From JANOXC01 sp031418215 (GTDB taxonomy: Bacteria; Bacteroidota; Bacteroidia; AKYH767-A; OLB10): a DNA stretch of 22,391 bases. The stretch spans positions 1 through 22,391 of the forward strand of contig JANOXC010000144.1 in assembly GCA_031418215.1 (NCBI GenBank), written 5' to 3'. Both the position numbers and the translations under genes were made by a program. Below are positions 1-6,958 of the stretch, one piece after another (positions within the stretch are counted from its first letter, which is position 1; each line of letters starts with the position of its first letter). The notes beneath the pieces were generated by a model. It had not been told where the DNA came from and ran no database searches. It saw only the letters and a program-made list of their open reading frames with translations.

Positions 1-533
1 GATTTCTTTGGAGAAATTCTTTCAAAAAGGCGATGCTTTCCAAACTTCATCCCTGTGAGGTAAGCAAATGTATCGTTGGTCCATATTAATAAAAAGATTC
101 CCAGTGGCAGCATGAAATTGTATTGACCATTTAGTAAAGCCAATTGTACCATCAAAGCAAAAGGCAACACTATATATAAAATGCCGGTAATAGTATAGGC
201 AATGGAATGAAAAGGCATTGTTTTTTTGCGATACAATTCTAAAAAAAAAATCAAATTCAATATACCATAAATAATTGCAAGGCGAATTGAAATAGATGTT
301 TCAGTTTGTCCTGAAAATGCAATTGCAGCGTAAACCAATGCTCCCAATGTCAAACCAGTTACTTTCTGTGGTATTACCAATTCTGATGAATTAAGTGAAT
401 AGAATTCATACAATGAGAACAATGCAACTCCAAGGAATAGCAACTGGAAGCTCAATGGGCCAAATAAAATACTAAGTATGATTACAGAAACAAATCCGGT
501 TCCGGTAAATGCACGTTGCCAGAAATTACTCAC
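1..533 (-). CDS. cdsA: Phosphatidate cytidylyltransferase, C-terminus cut by window edge
   Basis: Integral membrane enzyme that makes CDP-diacylglycerol from phosphatidic acid and CTP, the branch point of phospholipid synthesis. The 177 visible codons start at a GTG (MSNFWQRAFTGTG), followed by several hydrophobic helices. They end in the family signature region: NDTFAYLTGMKFGKH, then RLFERISPKK, which matches the CDP-alcohol synthase pattern of Asp, Ala-Tyr, Gly and ISPKK(T). The metal- and substrate-binding C-terminal segment should continue left of base 1; about 90-100 residues are missing if the protein has the usual length. The GTG start overlaps the TGA stop of the upstream DUF2007 gene (GTGA, 4 bases), so translation is probably coupled. 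It is the last visible gene of the leftward rsfS-ftsH-LUD-DUF2007-cdsA run. Identity is secure; the start is inferred from the overlap and the hydrophobic N-terminus. Confidence 0.93.
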   Translation of the reverse strand, partial: MSNFWQRAFTGTGFVSVIILSILFGPLSFQLLFLGVALFSLYEFYSLNSSELVIPQKVTGLTLGALVYAAIAFSGQTETSISIRLAIIYGILNLIFFLELYRKKTMPFHSIAYTITGILYIVLPFALMVQLALLNGQYNFMLPLGIFLLIWTNDTFAYLTGMKFGKHRLFERISPKK

Positions 534-730
534 AAGTTATGTTGTGTTAAAATTAATTTTGAAATGATTGCATTGTCTTCCTTCACATATAACTCAATCT
601 CTCCAAAAATATAAACAGAGTCTTTCTTAGAAACCTCCATTGAATCAATATCATGCTCTGATAATAAGGATTTGGCAATCTCAATCTGCACGGGGCTGTC
701 ACTTCCATAAACCTTCATCCATCCATCCAT
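530..730 (-). CDS. DUF2007-type small protein (putative signal transducing protein)
   Basis: A 66-residue soluble protein that resembles the DUF2007 family. That family is often labelled a putative signal transducing protein, but its biochemical role is unknown. The visible pattern is MKVYGSDSPVQIEIAKSLL, an acidic/hydrophobic middle, then IELYVKEDNAIISKLIL. This follows the usual layout of a short beta strand, a helix over which two residues select the edited position, and a V-x-E-D-x-x-A-x-x-A-like helix. The start at 730 gives MDGWMKVYGS; Met5 at 718 is an equally plausible start because family members commonly begin MK-x-Y/V. The gene lies 128 bases downstream of the LUD gene and shares a GTGA overlap with cdsA, so the two are likely translated together. 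Family assignment is from memory of the pattern, with moderate certainty. Confidence 0.75.
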   Translation of the reverse strand: MDGWMKVYGSDSPVQIEIAKSLLSEHDIDSMEVSKKDSVYIFGEIELYVKEDNAIISKLILTQHNL

Positions 731-858
731 ATTACGGCAAAAATGATAAAAAAAAGGTTGCCATAAGTCTAATTAGTTCAGAATGCCGTGATCGAAAAAA
801 AACCAAGGAAAAAAACAGCAAATAAGATGTTGTGAAATAAAGCCGGGTTTAAAATTAA

Positions 859-1542
859 TTACTCTTCACTTCCCGATTGTTCCTCTGGTGCCGATTCAAT
901 AAATCCCCTGTCTTTATCGTCTATTAAAAAAACATATAATTGCGAAGGTCCATGACTAACACTAACAATTTCACCTGTATCAACGCTTTTTCCCGAAGGT
1001 CCGGTAATAAAGGTTGTACCCGAAGGCAGTTTGCCGTATTGGTGTTTAAGCCAATGCAAAGCGTCTTTCATTTCCATGGCGATCTGGCTGCTCTTTGCAC
1101 ACACAACATGTACGTTTGCATATACAGGCAATACAAATCCATTCGACTTTGATGAGATAACTATACTCCCACTGCGGGCGACAAGGCATTCACAAGATGA
1201 AATGACCACATCAAGTTTGTCGGGATCAGCTTCAAAGTCATGTGGAAACTCGCATTCGGTAAGCAAATTGCTTAAACCTTCTTCCCCACAATATATATTT
1301 GTCCATTTAAATTGCTCGGCGAGATTTAAAAGTTCCTCTACAAATTCCAACTCATTTTCACATAAAACAAACTTTCCTCCGGCTTCTAAAAAGTGTTCTG
1401 AGAAAACAATAACAGGATCTTCGTCGTTCAGATTAAAAACATGACTTCCGTTATCAATCCTTGGATACGGATCAGGGCTTTTATTGAGCAAAGCAGCCCT
1501 GATCTTTTTTAATATTTTTTCCCTGGTCGTACTCTCTTCCAT
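859..1542 (-). CDS. LUD-domain protein (LutC/YkgG-like)
   Basis: A 227-residue protein of the LUD (lactate utilisation) domain family, related to LutC/YkgG. The signature is in the C-terminal third: TTFITGPSGKSVDTGEIV followed by SVSHGPSQLYVFLID, matching the LutC pattern T-F-I-T-G-P-S ... G-x-H-G-P-x-x-L-x-V-x-L. The middle carries a Gly/Ser-rich segment (LVARSGSIVISS) that in the family forms part of a nucleotide- or CoA-binding-like fold. No lutA or lutB partner lies in the window, so a role in lactate oxidation is unsupported. ftsH ends only 2 bases upstream, so the gene is almost certainly cotranscribed with it. A LUD gene between ftsH and cdsA is, as I recall, a recurrent Bacteroidota arrangement, which suggests an uncharacterised housekeeping or membrane-related role. 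Confidence 0.85.
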   Translation of the reverse strand: MEESTTREKILKKIRAALLNKSPDPYPRIDNGSHVFNLNDEDPVIVFSEHFLEAGGKFVLCENELEFVEELLNLAEQFKWTNIYCGEEGLSNLLTECEFPHDFEADPDKLDVVISSCECLVARSGSIVISSKSNGFVLPVYANVHVVCAKSSQIAMEMKDALHWLKHQYGKLPSGTTFITGPSGKSVDTGEIVSVSHGPSQLYVFLIDDKDRGFIESAPEEQSGSEE

Positions 1543-1544
1543 CG

Positions 1545-3653
1545 TTAAACAATGGTTTCAGGCTTTTCCTCATCATTCGTTTTCGACAACGCAGGTATTT
1601 CTACAGCTCCATTTAAGGATCCATTATTAACACCATTAGTTATTGCACCATTGTTTAATGGTGTGGCAAGATTCACCACAACAGGCATCCCAACTTCAGG
1701 CTTTTCATATTTACGTTTGCCAAAAATGGCCTCCAGGTCTTCTTTAAAAATTACTTCTTTTTCTAAAAGTGTCATTGCAAGTTTATCCAATTCGGCTTGA
1801 TGCTCTTTTAATACACTTAAAGTACGCTGGTATGCTGATTCTATTAATTTACTTACTTCTTCATCAATAACCCTTGCTGTATATTCGCTATATGGCTTGG
1901 TAAAAGTAAAATCCTGTTGACCCGAGCTATCATAATAACTGATGTTGCCAATCTTTTCATTCAAACCAAACACTGCAACAGATGCATAAGCTTGTTTGGT
2001 TATTTTTTCAAGATCGCTGAGCGCACCTGTAGAAATAGCACCAAATGTTATTTGTTCTGAAGCTCGCCCACCTAATGCAGCGCAAAGTTCATCCATTATT
2101 TGCTCTTTAGTGGTAATCTGTCTTTCTTCAGGAAGGTACCAGGCAGCACCTAACGAATTACCACGAGGAACAATCGTAACTTTGATCAAAGGGCTTGTAT
2201 GCTCCAACAACCAACTGATGGCAGCATGACCTGCTTCATGATAAGCAATTACTTTTTTCTCATGTGCAGAAATAATTTTATTTTTCTTTTCCAATCCGCC
2301 GATTATACGATCAACAGCATCCAGGAAATCCTGTTTACCAATAGCTGTTTTATCTTTTCGAGCCGCAATCAAAGCTGCTTCATTACACAGGTTGGCAATG
2401 TCGGCACCACTGAAACCAGGTGTTTGTTTGGCTAGAAAATCGAGATCAACAGTATTATCAAGTTTTAATGGCTTCGAATGCACTGCAAATATTTCTCTTC
2501 TACCATTTATATCCGGCAACTCAACATAAATCTGTCTATCAAATCGTCCGGGACGAAGTAAAGCACGATCAAGAATATCAGCACGGTTGGTTGCAGCAAT
2601 GATAATTACACCGGTATTACTTCCAAATCCATCCATCTCAGTCAACAATTGGTTGAGCGTACTCTCTCTTTCATCATTGGAACTGAAGGATGGTGATTTG
2701 CCTCTGGCACGGCCAATGGCATCAATTTCATCAATAAAAATAATACTGGGAGCCTTTTCCTTCGCCTGTCTGAACAAGTCGCGTACCCTGGAAGCTCCAA
2801 CACCAACAAACATCTCAACGAAATCACTTCCGCTCAATGAAAAGAATGGCACTTGTGCTTCTCCGGCCACAGCTTTAGCCAATAATGTTTTACCTGTTCC
2901 GGGAGGGCCAACAAGCAATGCACCGCGAGGAATTTTACCACCGAGTTGCGTATATTTTTTAGGGGTCTTCAGGAAATCAACAATCTCCATTACTTCCACC
3001 TTTGCTTCTTCTAAACCTGCTACATCATTAAAGGTGACCTTAACGTGCATGTCTTTATCAAACAAGGTAGCCTTTGATTTACCGATGTTAAATATCTGAC
3101 CGCCGCCGCCGCCGCCGCCGCCGCCCATTCTTCTAATGATAATCATATATAAGGCAACCAATAAAATAAGCGGGAATAATATTCCTGTCAGCCAATCCCA
3201 AGAATTGCGTTCATTGTTGCTATATATAATATTAATCTGCTGATTCTCCGGAACTTCTTTTTGTACTTCTGCCAAATCTTTTTGAAAAGTACCTACATCG
3301 CCTATAGTAAACTGGTAATGTGGTCCTTCATTTGTGCCATTTCCAAATGCATTTCTTGAAACGGTTTTGAATTTTTCTTGTTTTAAACTTTCCTGTTTTA
3401 TATAAACATTAACTACGTCTTTATTCAGGACAACTACCTTTTCCACATCATTGGTTCTTACCATCGTCGAAACAAAATCGTTCCAGGAAGTTTGATGCGG
3501 ACTTTTCCCAAAGTCGAAAAAGTAAATGGCTATAATAATAAAACTCACCAGGCCATATACCCAGTAAAAGTTAAAATTGAATTTTGGCGATTTAGGTTTT
3601 GGAAATCCGCCTAATGAATCTTTCTTTCCCTCGCTTGTCTGATTGTCTGCCAT
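1545..3653 (-). CDS. ftsH: ATP-dependent zinc metalloprotease FtsH
   Basis: Membrane-anchored AAA+ protease that extracts and degrades membrane and short-lived cytoplasmic proteins. The 702 residues run in this order: short cytoplasmic tail; TM1 at about 29-46; FtsH extracellular domain about 50-150; TM2 about 154-173; a run of nine glycines at 177-185; and the AAA module with Walker A GPPGTGKT (249-256), Walker B IIFIDEIDAIG (304-314) and the second region of homology ending RPGRFDR (367-373). The peptidase M41 domain has HEAGH (472-476) and a probable third zinc ligand, Asp547 in STGALSDLEK. It is longer than E. coli FtsH (647 residues) because of the Gly run and an Asn/Gly-rich C-terminal tail (about 660-702). 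All key residues are present. It lies 83 bases after rsfS and 2 bases before the LUD gene. I saw no convincing promoter in the 83-base gap. Confidence 0.98.
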   Translation of the reverse strand: MADNQTSEGKKDSLGGFPKPKSPKFNFNFYWVYGLVSFIIIAIYFFDFGKSPHQTSWNDFVSTMVRTNDVEKVVVLNKDVVNVYIKQESLKQEKFKTVSRNAFGNGTNEGPHYQFTIGDVGTFQKDLAEVQKEVPENQQINIIYSNNERNSWDWLTGILFPLILLVALYMIIIRRMGGGGGGGGGQIFNIGKSKATLFDKDMHVKVTFNDVAGLEEAKVEVMEIVDFLKTPKKYTQLGGKIPRGALLVGPPGTGKTLLAKAVAGEAQVPFFSLSGSDFVEMFVGVGASRVRDLFRQAKEKAPSIIFIDEIDAIGRARGKSPSFSSNDERESTLNQLLTEMDGFGSNTGVIIIAATNRADILDRALLRPGRFDRQIYVELPDINGRREIFAVHSKPLKLDNTVDLDFLAKQTPGFSGADIANLCNEAALIAARKDKTAIGKQDFLDAVDRIIGGLEKKNKIISAHEKKVIAYHEAGHAAISWLLEHTSPLIKVTIVPRGNSLGAAWYLPEERQITTKEQIMDELCAALGGRASEQITFGAISTGALSDLEKITKQAYASVAVFGLNEKIGNISYYDSSGQQDFTFTKPYSEYTARVIDEEVSKLIESAYQRTLSVLKEHQAELDKLAMTLLEKEVIFKEDLEAIFGKRKYEKPEVGMPVVVNLATPLNNGAITNGVNNGSLNGAVEIPALSKTNDEEKPETIV
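3100..3125. repeat. CCG/GGC triplet microsatellite inside ftsH
   Basis: Eight perfect CCG units (GGC on the coding strand) plus two further bases, encoding most of the nine-glycine linker just after TM2 of FtsH. Glycines here are typical of Bacteroidota FtsH. An almost uniform GGC codon run stands out in an AT-rich region and would be prone to in-frame slippage. Confidence 0.9.
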
Positions 3654-3736
3654 TTTGATGTTTTAATATATCATAGCCGCTAGTCAAGTACTATGCCATG
3701 AGATTAATTCAGTATAAAAAGCGCTATTTGTCACTA

Positions 3737-4132
3737 TTAATTACTTTCAACCTGACGAACCTGCGCATCGGCCCATAAATTTTCAATTCCATAGTGCTCA
3801 CGAAATTCTTTTTGAAAGATATGAATCACTACATTGATATAATCAAGTAATATCCATTGTGCATTCTCAGCTCCTTCCTTATACATAGGGCTTTCACCGG
3901 TCTCTTTATATATAATTTCTTCCACTGATCTTGCCAGGGCCTCTACCTGAGTTGTACTGTCACCGTGACAAACAATAAACATGTCACTAACAGTTTTTTT
4001 GAGTTGCCGTAAATCCAGGCAAACAATTTCTCGACCTTTTTTTTCCAAGAGACCTTCAACGGCCAGTCCGGTGAGTTCATCAGTAGCATTCTTGAACTTT
4101 GTTGCCTTTAGCGCTTTGGCTGTTTTTGCCAT
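3737..4132 (-). CDS. rsfS: Ribosomal silencing factor RsfS (YbeB/Iojap family)
   Basis: Binds ribosomal protein uL14 and blocks joining of the 30S and 50S subunits, lowering translation in poor conditions. The 131 residues include the family core: DLRQLKKTVSDMFIVCHGDS, then WILLDYINVVIHIFQKEFRE and HYGIENLWADA, which correspond to the family pattern W-x-x-x-D-x-x-x-x-V-x-x-F and Y-x-L/I-E-x-L-W-x-D-A. It is slightly longer than E. coli RsfS (105 residues) because of a Lys/Ala-rich N-terminus. It is the first gene of the leftward rsfS-ftsH-LUD-DUF2007-cdsA run. It shares a 54-base divergent gap with birA that contains a -7 box for each direction; the rsfS box is TAGTTTTG at 4166-4159. Confidence 0.95.
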   Translation of the reverse strand: MAKTAKALKATKFKNATDELTGLAVEGLLEKKGREIVCLDLRQLKKTVSDMFIVCHGDSTTQVEALARSVEEIIYKETGESPMYKEGAENAQWILLDYINVVIHIFQKEFREHYGIENLWADAQVRQVESN

Positions 4133-4156
4133 TCGTGAGGGTTAAGTGTAAATTTG
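4125..4156 (+). promoter_or_regulatory. birA promoter (TTTG-N20-TAAATTTG)
   Basis: A Bacteroidota-type promoter: TTTG at 4125-4128, 20 bases, then TAAATTTG at 4149-4156, matching TTTG-N19/20-TAnnTTTG. The inferred transcription start is about 4161, giving a leader of roughly 26 bases to the birA ATG at 4187. The -33 element lies inside the rsfS start region. Confidence 0.7.
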
Positions 4157-4158
4157 TA

Positions 4159-4166
4159 CAAAACTA
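4159..4166 (-). promoter_or_regulatory. rsfS -7 promoter element (TAGTTTTG)
   Basis: On the minus strand 4166-4159 reads TAGTTTTG, a full match to TAnnTTTG. The inferred start is about 4154, giving a leader of about 22 bases to the rsfS ATG at 4132. No clear TTTG was found at the -33 position. It faces the birA -7 box across only two bases. Confidence 0.5.
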
Positions 4167-4186
4167 CGGTTTTCCGATAAAACCAG

Positions 4187-4936
4187 ATGACAGAATATCA
4201 ATTTCCAATTATATATCTTGATACGACAGATTCAACTAATTTGTTCGCTCAGGACCTGCTAAGAAATCATGAGGTATTACATGGAACTGTAGTCAGCGCC
4301 AGTCGCCAGCTTCAAGGGCGCGGACAAAGGGGGCATCAATGGCTAAGTGCGACTGGACTTAACCTTACTTTCAGCATCATTTTAATGCCTACTCAACTTG
4401 CGGTAAACAGGCATTTTGAGCTAAATATGGTTTTTTCACTTGGTATTAGTGACTACTTGTCAGCAATTGGAGTTAACGAAATCAAGGTGAAGTGGCCGAA
4501 TGATGTATTGGTACGCGGAAAGAAACTTGCAGGTATTTTGTTGGAAAACACCATTCGGGGAGAAACGATTCATACCATTATTGCAGGCATTGGCATCAAC
4601 ATAAATCAGGAAGAATTTGATGGTGAATATACCATTCAACCAACTTCTTTAAAGCAAATCCTTCAAAAATCCTTTGATTTGAAAACGGCTTTAAATGACG
4701 TTCTAAAAGCAATATGGCATCGTTATGAGCAGTTGATTAATCAAAAAACAGAAATATTAAGAGCAGATTATCATGCATTATTATTTAAACTCAATGAGCC
4801 ATGTACCTTTAGCACTGAAAAAAGAAATTGGGATGGCTTCATCAGGGGTATTAATAAGGAAGGACAATTACTCATTGAAGAAAAAAACGGAATGATCGTT
4901 CCGCATTCCATCACAAGTATTAGCATGCAAGTATAA
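4187..4936 (+). CDS. birA: Biotin--[acetyl-CoA-carboxylase] ligase
   Basis: Attaches biotin to the carrier domain of acetyl-CoA carboxylase and other biotin enzymes through biotinyl-AMP. The 249-residue protein is the single-function form: it lacks the N-terminal helix-turn-helix repressor domain of the 321-residue E. coli BirA, so it should not be a DNA-binding regulator. The adenylate-binding loop is GRGQRGHQW (44-52), where families usually show GRGRRGR-x-W. KWPNDVLVRGKKLAGILLE (102-120) carries the catalytic lysine and KWPND motif, followed by GIGININQ (134-141). A short C-terminal beta domain follows. It is transcribed divergently from rsfS and converges on the SRPBCC gene. Confidence 0.95.
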   Translation: MTEYQFPIIYLDTTDSTNLFAQDLLRNHEVLHGTVVSASRQLQGRGQRGHQWLSATGLNLTFSIILMPTQLAVNRHFELNMVFSLGISDYLSAIGVNEIKVKWPNDVLVRGKKLAGILLENTIRGETIHTIIAGIGININQEEFDGEYTIQPTSLKQILQKSFDLKTALNDVLKAIWHRYEQLINQKTEILRADYHALLFKLNEPCTFSTEKRNWDGFIRGINKEGQLLIEEKNGMIVPHSITSISMQV

Positions 4937-5009
4937 AAACAAATGGAAATTTTATCTATTAGCTAAAGAACATTTGTCTCCAATAAACCGGAAACAACTT
5001 AAAATCAAA

Positions 5010-5411
5010 TCATGCAACTCCTTTAACGGGATAATTCTCTACCAATAAATTTAAAAAATTAGTCAATGGTTTTTCAGCCATCATTTTTAAAAATGGATTG
5101 AGATCGGCATCCAGAAATAGCTGCAATTGTGATTGTTCCCCCGACTCTAAAATCTTGCACCTCAATTTAAAATCGAAAGGAACCTTGCCATTGCTGCACA
5201 TCACTACTTCATTATTGGGTGATTTGGATTCATATGCCAATCCAAGCGTTGCCATTCCCTTAATTGTAAAAGAACAAGTATCACCATCTGTTTTAAATTG
5301 TTCAACTTGCTCAGGCATCAGCGAGCCAATATTTTTAAAGTTTGAAAGAAAATCAAAAACTTCCTGAGGCTTTTGCGCAATTATTACCTGTTTACTTTCC
5401 AGATTGGTCAT
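5010..5411 (-). CDS. SRPBCC (START/Bet v1-like) family protein
   Basis: A 133-residue protein with the layout of the SRPBCC hydrophobic-ligand-binding fold. It starts with the typical strand and proline-helix VIIAQKPQEVFDFLSNFKN, followed by alternating strands (CSFTIKGMATLGLAYESKSP, then LRCKILESGEQSQLQLFLDA) and a long C-terminal helix (FLKMMAEKPLTNFLNLLVE). No catalytic residues can be named, and the ligand is unknown. In related proteins the fold binds lipids, polyketides or other hydrophobic molecules. It is 92 bases downstream of pyrE on the same strand and may be cotranscribed; as I recall, this pairing recurs in Bacteroidota. The function is unassigned. Confidence 0.75.
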   Translation of the reverse strand: MTNLESKQVIIAQKPQEVFDFLSNFKNIGSLMPEQVEQFKTDGDTCSFTIKGMATLGLAYESKSPNNEVVMCSNGKVPFDFKLRCKILESGEQSQLQLFLDADLNPFLKMMAEKPLTNFLNLLVENYPVKGVA

Positions 5412-5503
5412 GTTGGTTCTTTAATAAAATTATGCTTTATGAGATTAATGAAAAAATAATTAGGATAGAAAATTAACTGGATGTCCTTCCCAGAAAATGC
5501 AGC

Positions 5504-6151
5504 TTAAGGAGATATGGCCGGCTTCCATTCAGCAGGATTCTTGCGCCAGGCTTTCAGCAACTCAACATCCTTCTTACTTATGTAGCCTGTTTCCAAAGCC
5601 TGATGTATTAAAATCTCATAATTACTAAGCGAATAAACCGGACAATTGGCTTGTTTAAATTGTGCAACAGACGTATCAAAACCATAGTTAAAAATTGAGA
5701 CAAGTCCTTTTACAATTACGCCATTAGCACGTAAATCATGAATCACCTGAATACTGCTTTTGCCGGTAGATATTAAATCTTCAATAACCACTGCAGTCTG
5801 GTGTTCTTTTACTTCTCCTTCAATTTTATTTTTCAAACCATGTTCTTTCACTGATGGCCTAACATAAACAAAAGGTAGTCCCATGGCTTCAGCAACAAGA
5901 GCCCCTTGGGCAATTGCCGCTGTTGCCACCCCGGCAATGAGATCAGGCCTCCCAAATTTATTTTCGATCAGTTTCACCAATTCCTGACGAACAAAAGTCC
6001 GGATCCTAGGATATGATAATGCAATTCGGTTATCACAATAAATAGGAGATTTCCATCCGGAAGCCCATGTAAAAGGTTGATCAGGCTGTAATTTGATTGC
6101 TTTTATTTGCAACAGGAATTCAGCTACTTTTGAGGCAGTTTCATTTTGCAT
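5504..6151 (-). CDS. pyrE: Orotate phosphoribosyltransferase
   Basis: Converts orotate and PRPP to orotidine 5'-monophosphate, the fifth step of pyrimidine synthesis, in the cytoplasm. The 215-residue length is typical of the family. The substrate loop reads FTWASGWKSPIYCDNR (27-42). The PRPP-binding motif is AVVIEDLISTGKSS (120-133), with the paired acidic residues Glu124-Asp125; the flexible loop is RPSVKEHGLKNKIEG (98-112). Lys131 replaces the more common second glycine of STGGS, a tolerated variant in this family. The start is fixed by the conserved N-terminus (ETASKVAEFLLQIKAIKL) with no internal Met. A TAAGTTTG box ends five bases before the ATG, which would give a transcript with almost no leader. 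It diverges from the NUDIX gene. Confidence 0.97.
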   Translation of the reverse strand: MQNETASKVAEFLLQIKAIKLQPDQPFTWASGWKSPIYCDNRIALSYPRIRTFVRQELVKLIENKFGRPDLIAGVATAAIAQGALVAEAMGLPFVYVRPSVKEHGLKNKIEGEVKEHQTAVVIEDLISTGKSSIQVIHDLRANGVIVKGLVSIFNYGFDTSVAQFKQANCPVYSLSNYEILIHQALETGYISKKDVELLKAWRKNPAEWKPAISP

Positions 6152-6156
6152 TAATG

Positions 6157-6164
6157 CAAACTTA
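6157..6164 (-). promoter_or_regulatory. Possible pyrE -7 element (TAAGTTTG)
   Basis: On the minus strand 6164-6157 reads TAAGTTTG, a full TAnnTTTG match, with the last G five bases before the pyrE ATG (6151). There is no clear TTTG or TTG at the expected -33 distance. If real, transcription would start at or next to the ATG. Confidence 0.35.
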
Positions 6165-6221
6165 ATGAATTTCCTTTTTCTGAACCATTGTTTAAAGAAT
6201 AATCAATTTTAAAAGGCAGGC

Positions 6222-6848
6222 ATGTTTAAAATCTATGTTGATGACAGGTTGATAACCATTGCCTCTTCTCAAGTACCTTTGAAGAATGCAAACTTGGTTT
6301 TAAAACTTAATGGAAGTGAAAAAAAAGGGGAACTTTCGAAACTGATTAAATCCTTTATTGAAGAAATTCAATTGCCCTCACTCTCATTAATATCTGATGC
6401 CCCGGATAAAACATGGGAAACGTTTTGTTCTTTATATCGCATCTTGGAAGCTGCAGGCGGTGTTGTATTTAACAAAGAAAAACAACTGCTCATGATTTAC
6501 CGCAATGAACATTGGGACCTTCCAAAAGGGAAGATAGAAATTAATGAAAATCATGCTGAAGCAGCTATTCGTGAAGTGATAGAAGAAACCGGAATTAAAC
6601 ATGTTACCATTCAACACGAAAGTAAAACCACCTACCATATTTATCCATATAAAAATGATCATATTCTAAAATGCACTTATTGGTTTATCATGCACACAGT
6701 AGACGTATCGCCATTGCAGCCTCAATTAGAAGAAGGAATAACCAAGGCTGTTTGGATGAATAATAAGGAAATCACCGAAGCGATTAATCATTGCTATGCA
6801 TCTATTATTCATCTTTTAGATTCAGAAGGAATAATTAAGGGCATTTAA
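6222..6848 (+). CDS. NUDIX hydrolase with an extra N-terminal segment
   Basis: A 208-residue NUDIX-superfamily hydrolase. The Nudix box runs from Gly103 to Ile125 and fits G-x5-E-x7-R-E-U-x-E-E-x-G-U exactly: Gly103, Glu109, Arg117-Glu118, Glu121-Glu122, Gly124. It follows a first strand AAGGVVFNKEKQLLMIYRNE and the turn WDLPKGK. Residues 1-70 form a separate segment (MFKIYVDDRLITIASSQVPL onward) outside the NUDIX core that I cannot assign. The overall style (WDLPKGK, then YWFIMHT and EEGITKAVWM) is closest to the diadenosine-polyphosphate/8-oxo-dGTP group, but the substrate cannot be read from sequence. It diverges from pyrE, with a 70-base gap. Confidence 0.92.
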   Translation: MFKIYVDDRLITIASSQVPLKNANLVLKLNGSEKKGELSKLIKSFIEEIQLPSLSLISDAPDKTWETFCSLYRILEAAGGVVFNKEKQLLMIYRNEHWDLPKGKIEINENHAEAAIREVIEETGIKHVTIQHESKTTYHIYPYKNDHILKCTYWFIMHTVDVSPLQPQLEEGITKAVWMNNKEITEAINHCYASIIHLLDSEGIIKGI

Positions 6849-6958
6849 TTTATGAGCTTTAATAAATTATTATATACAACATTTCCATCAACCTTAATAA
6901 CGGTGTCATTTTAATCAATTAATATTTCAATAAAATAAACTTAACTATATTCTAAATT

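Noticed and set aside
640..825. Plus-strand open frame across the DUF2007 start and the gap upstream
   Set aside because: Runs antisense to a better gene, has low-complexity Lys-rich sequence and no family resemblance.
2587..3099. A 170-codon plus-strand open frame inside ftsH
   Set aside because: Antisense shadow of the AAA domain; the minus-strand frame has every FtsH motif.
4939..4977. ACAAATG / CATTTGT inverted repeat between the convergent birA and SRPBCC genes
   Set aside because: Seven-base arms with a 25-base spacer and no T-run; a weak fold that does not look like a terminator.
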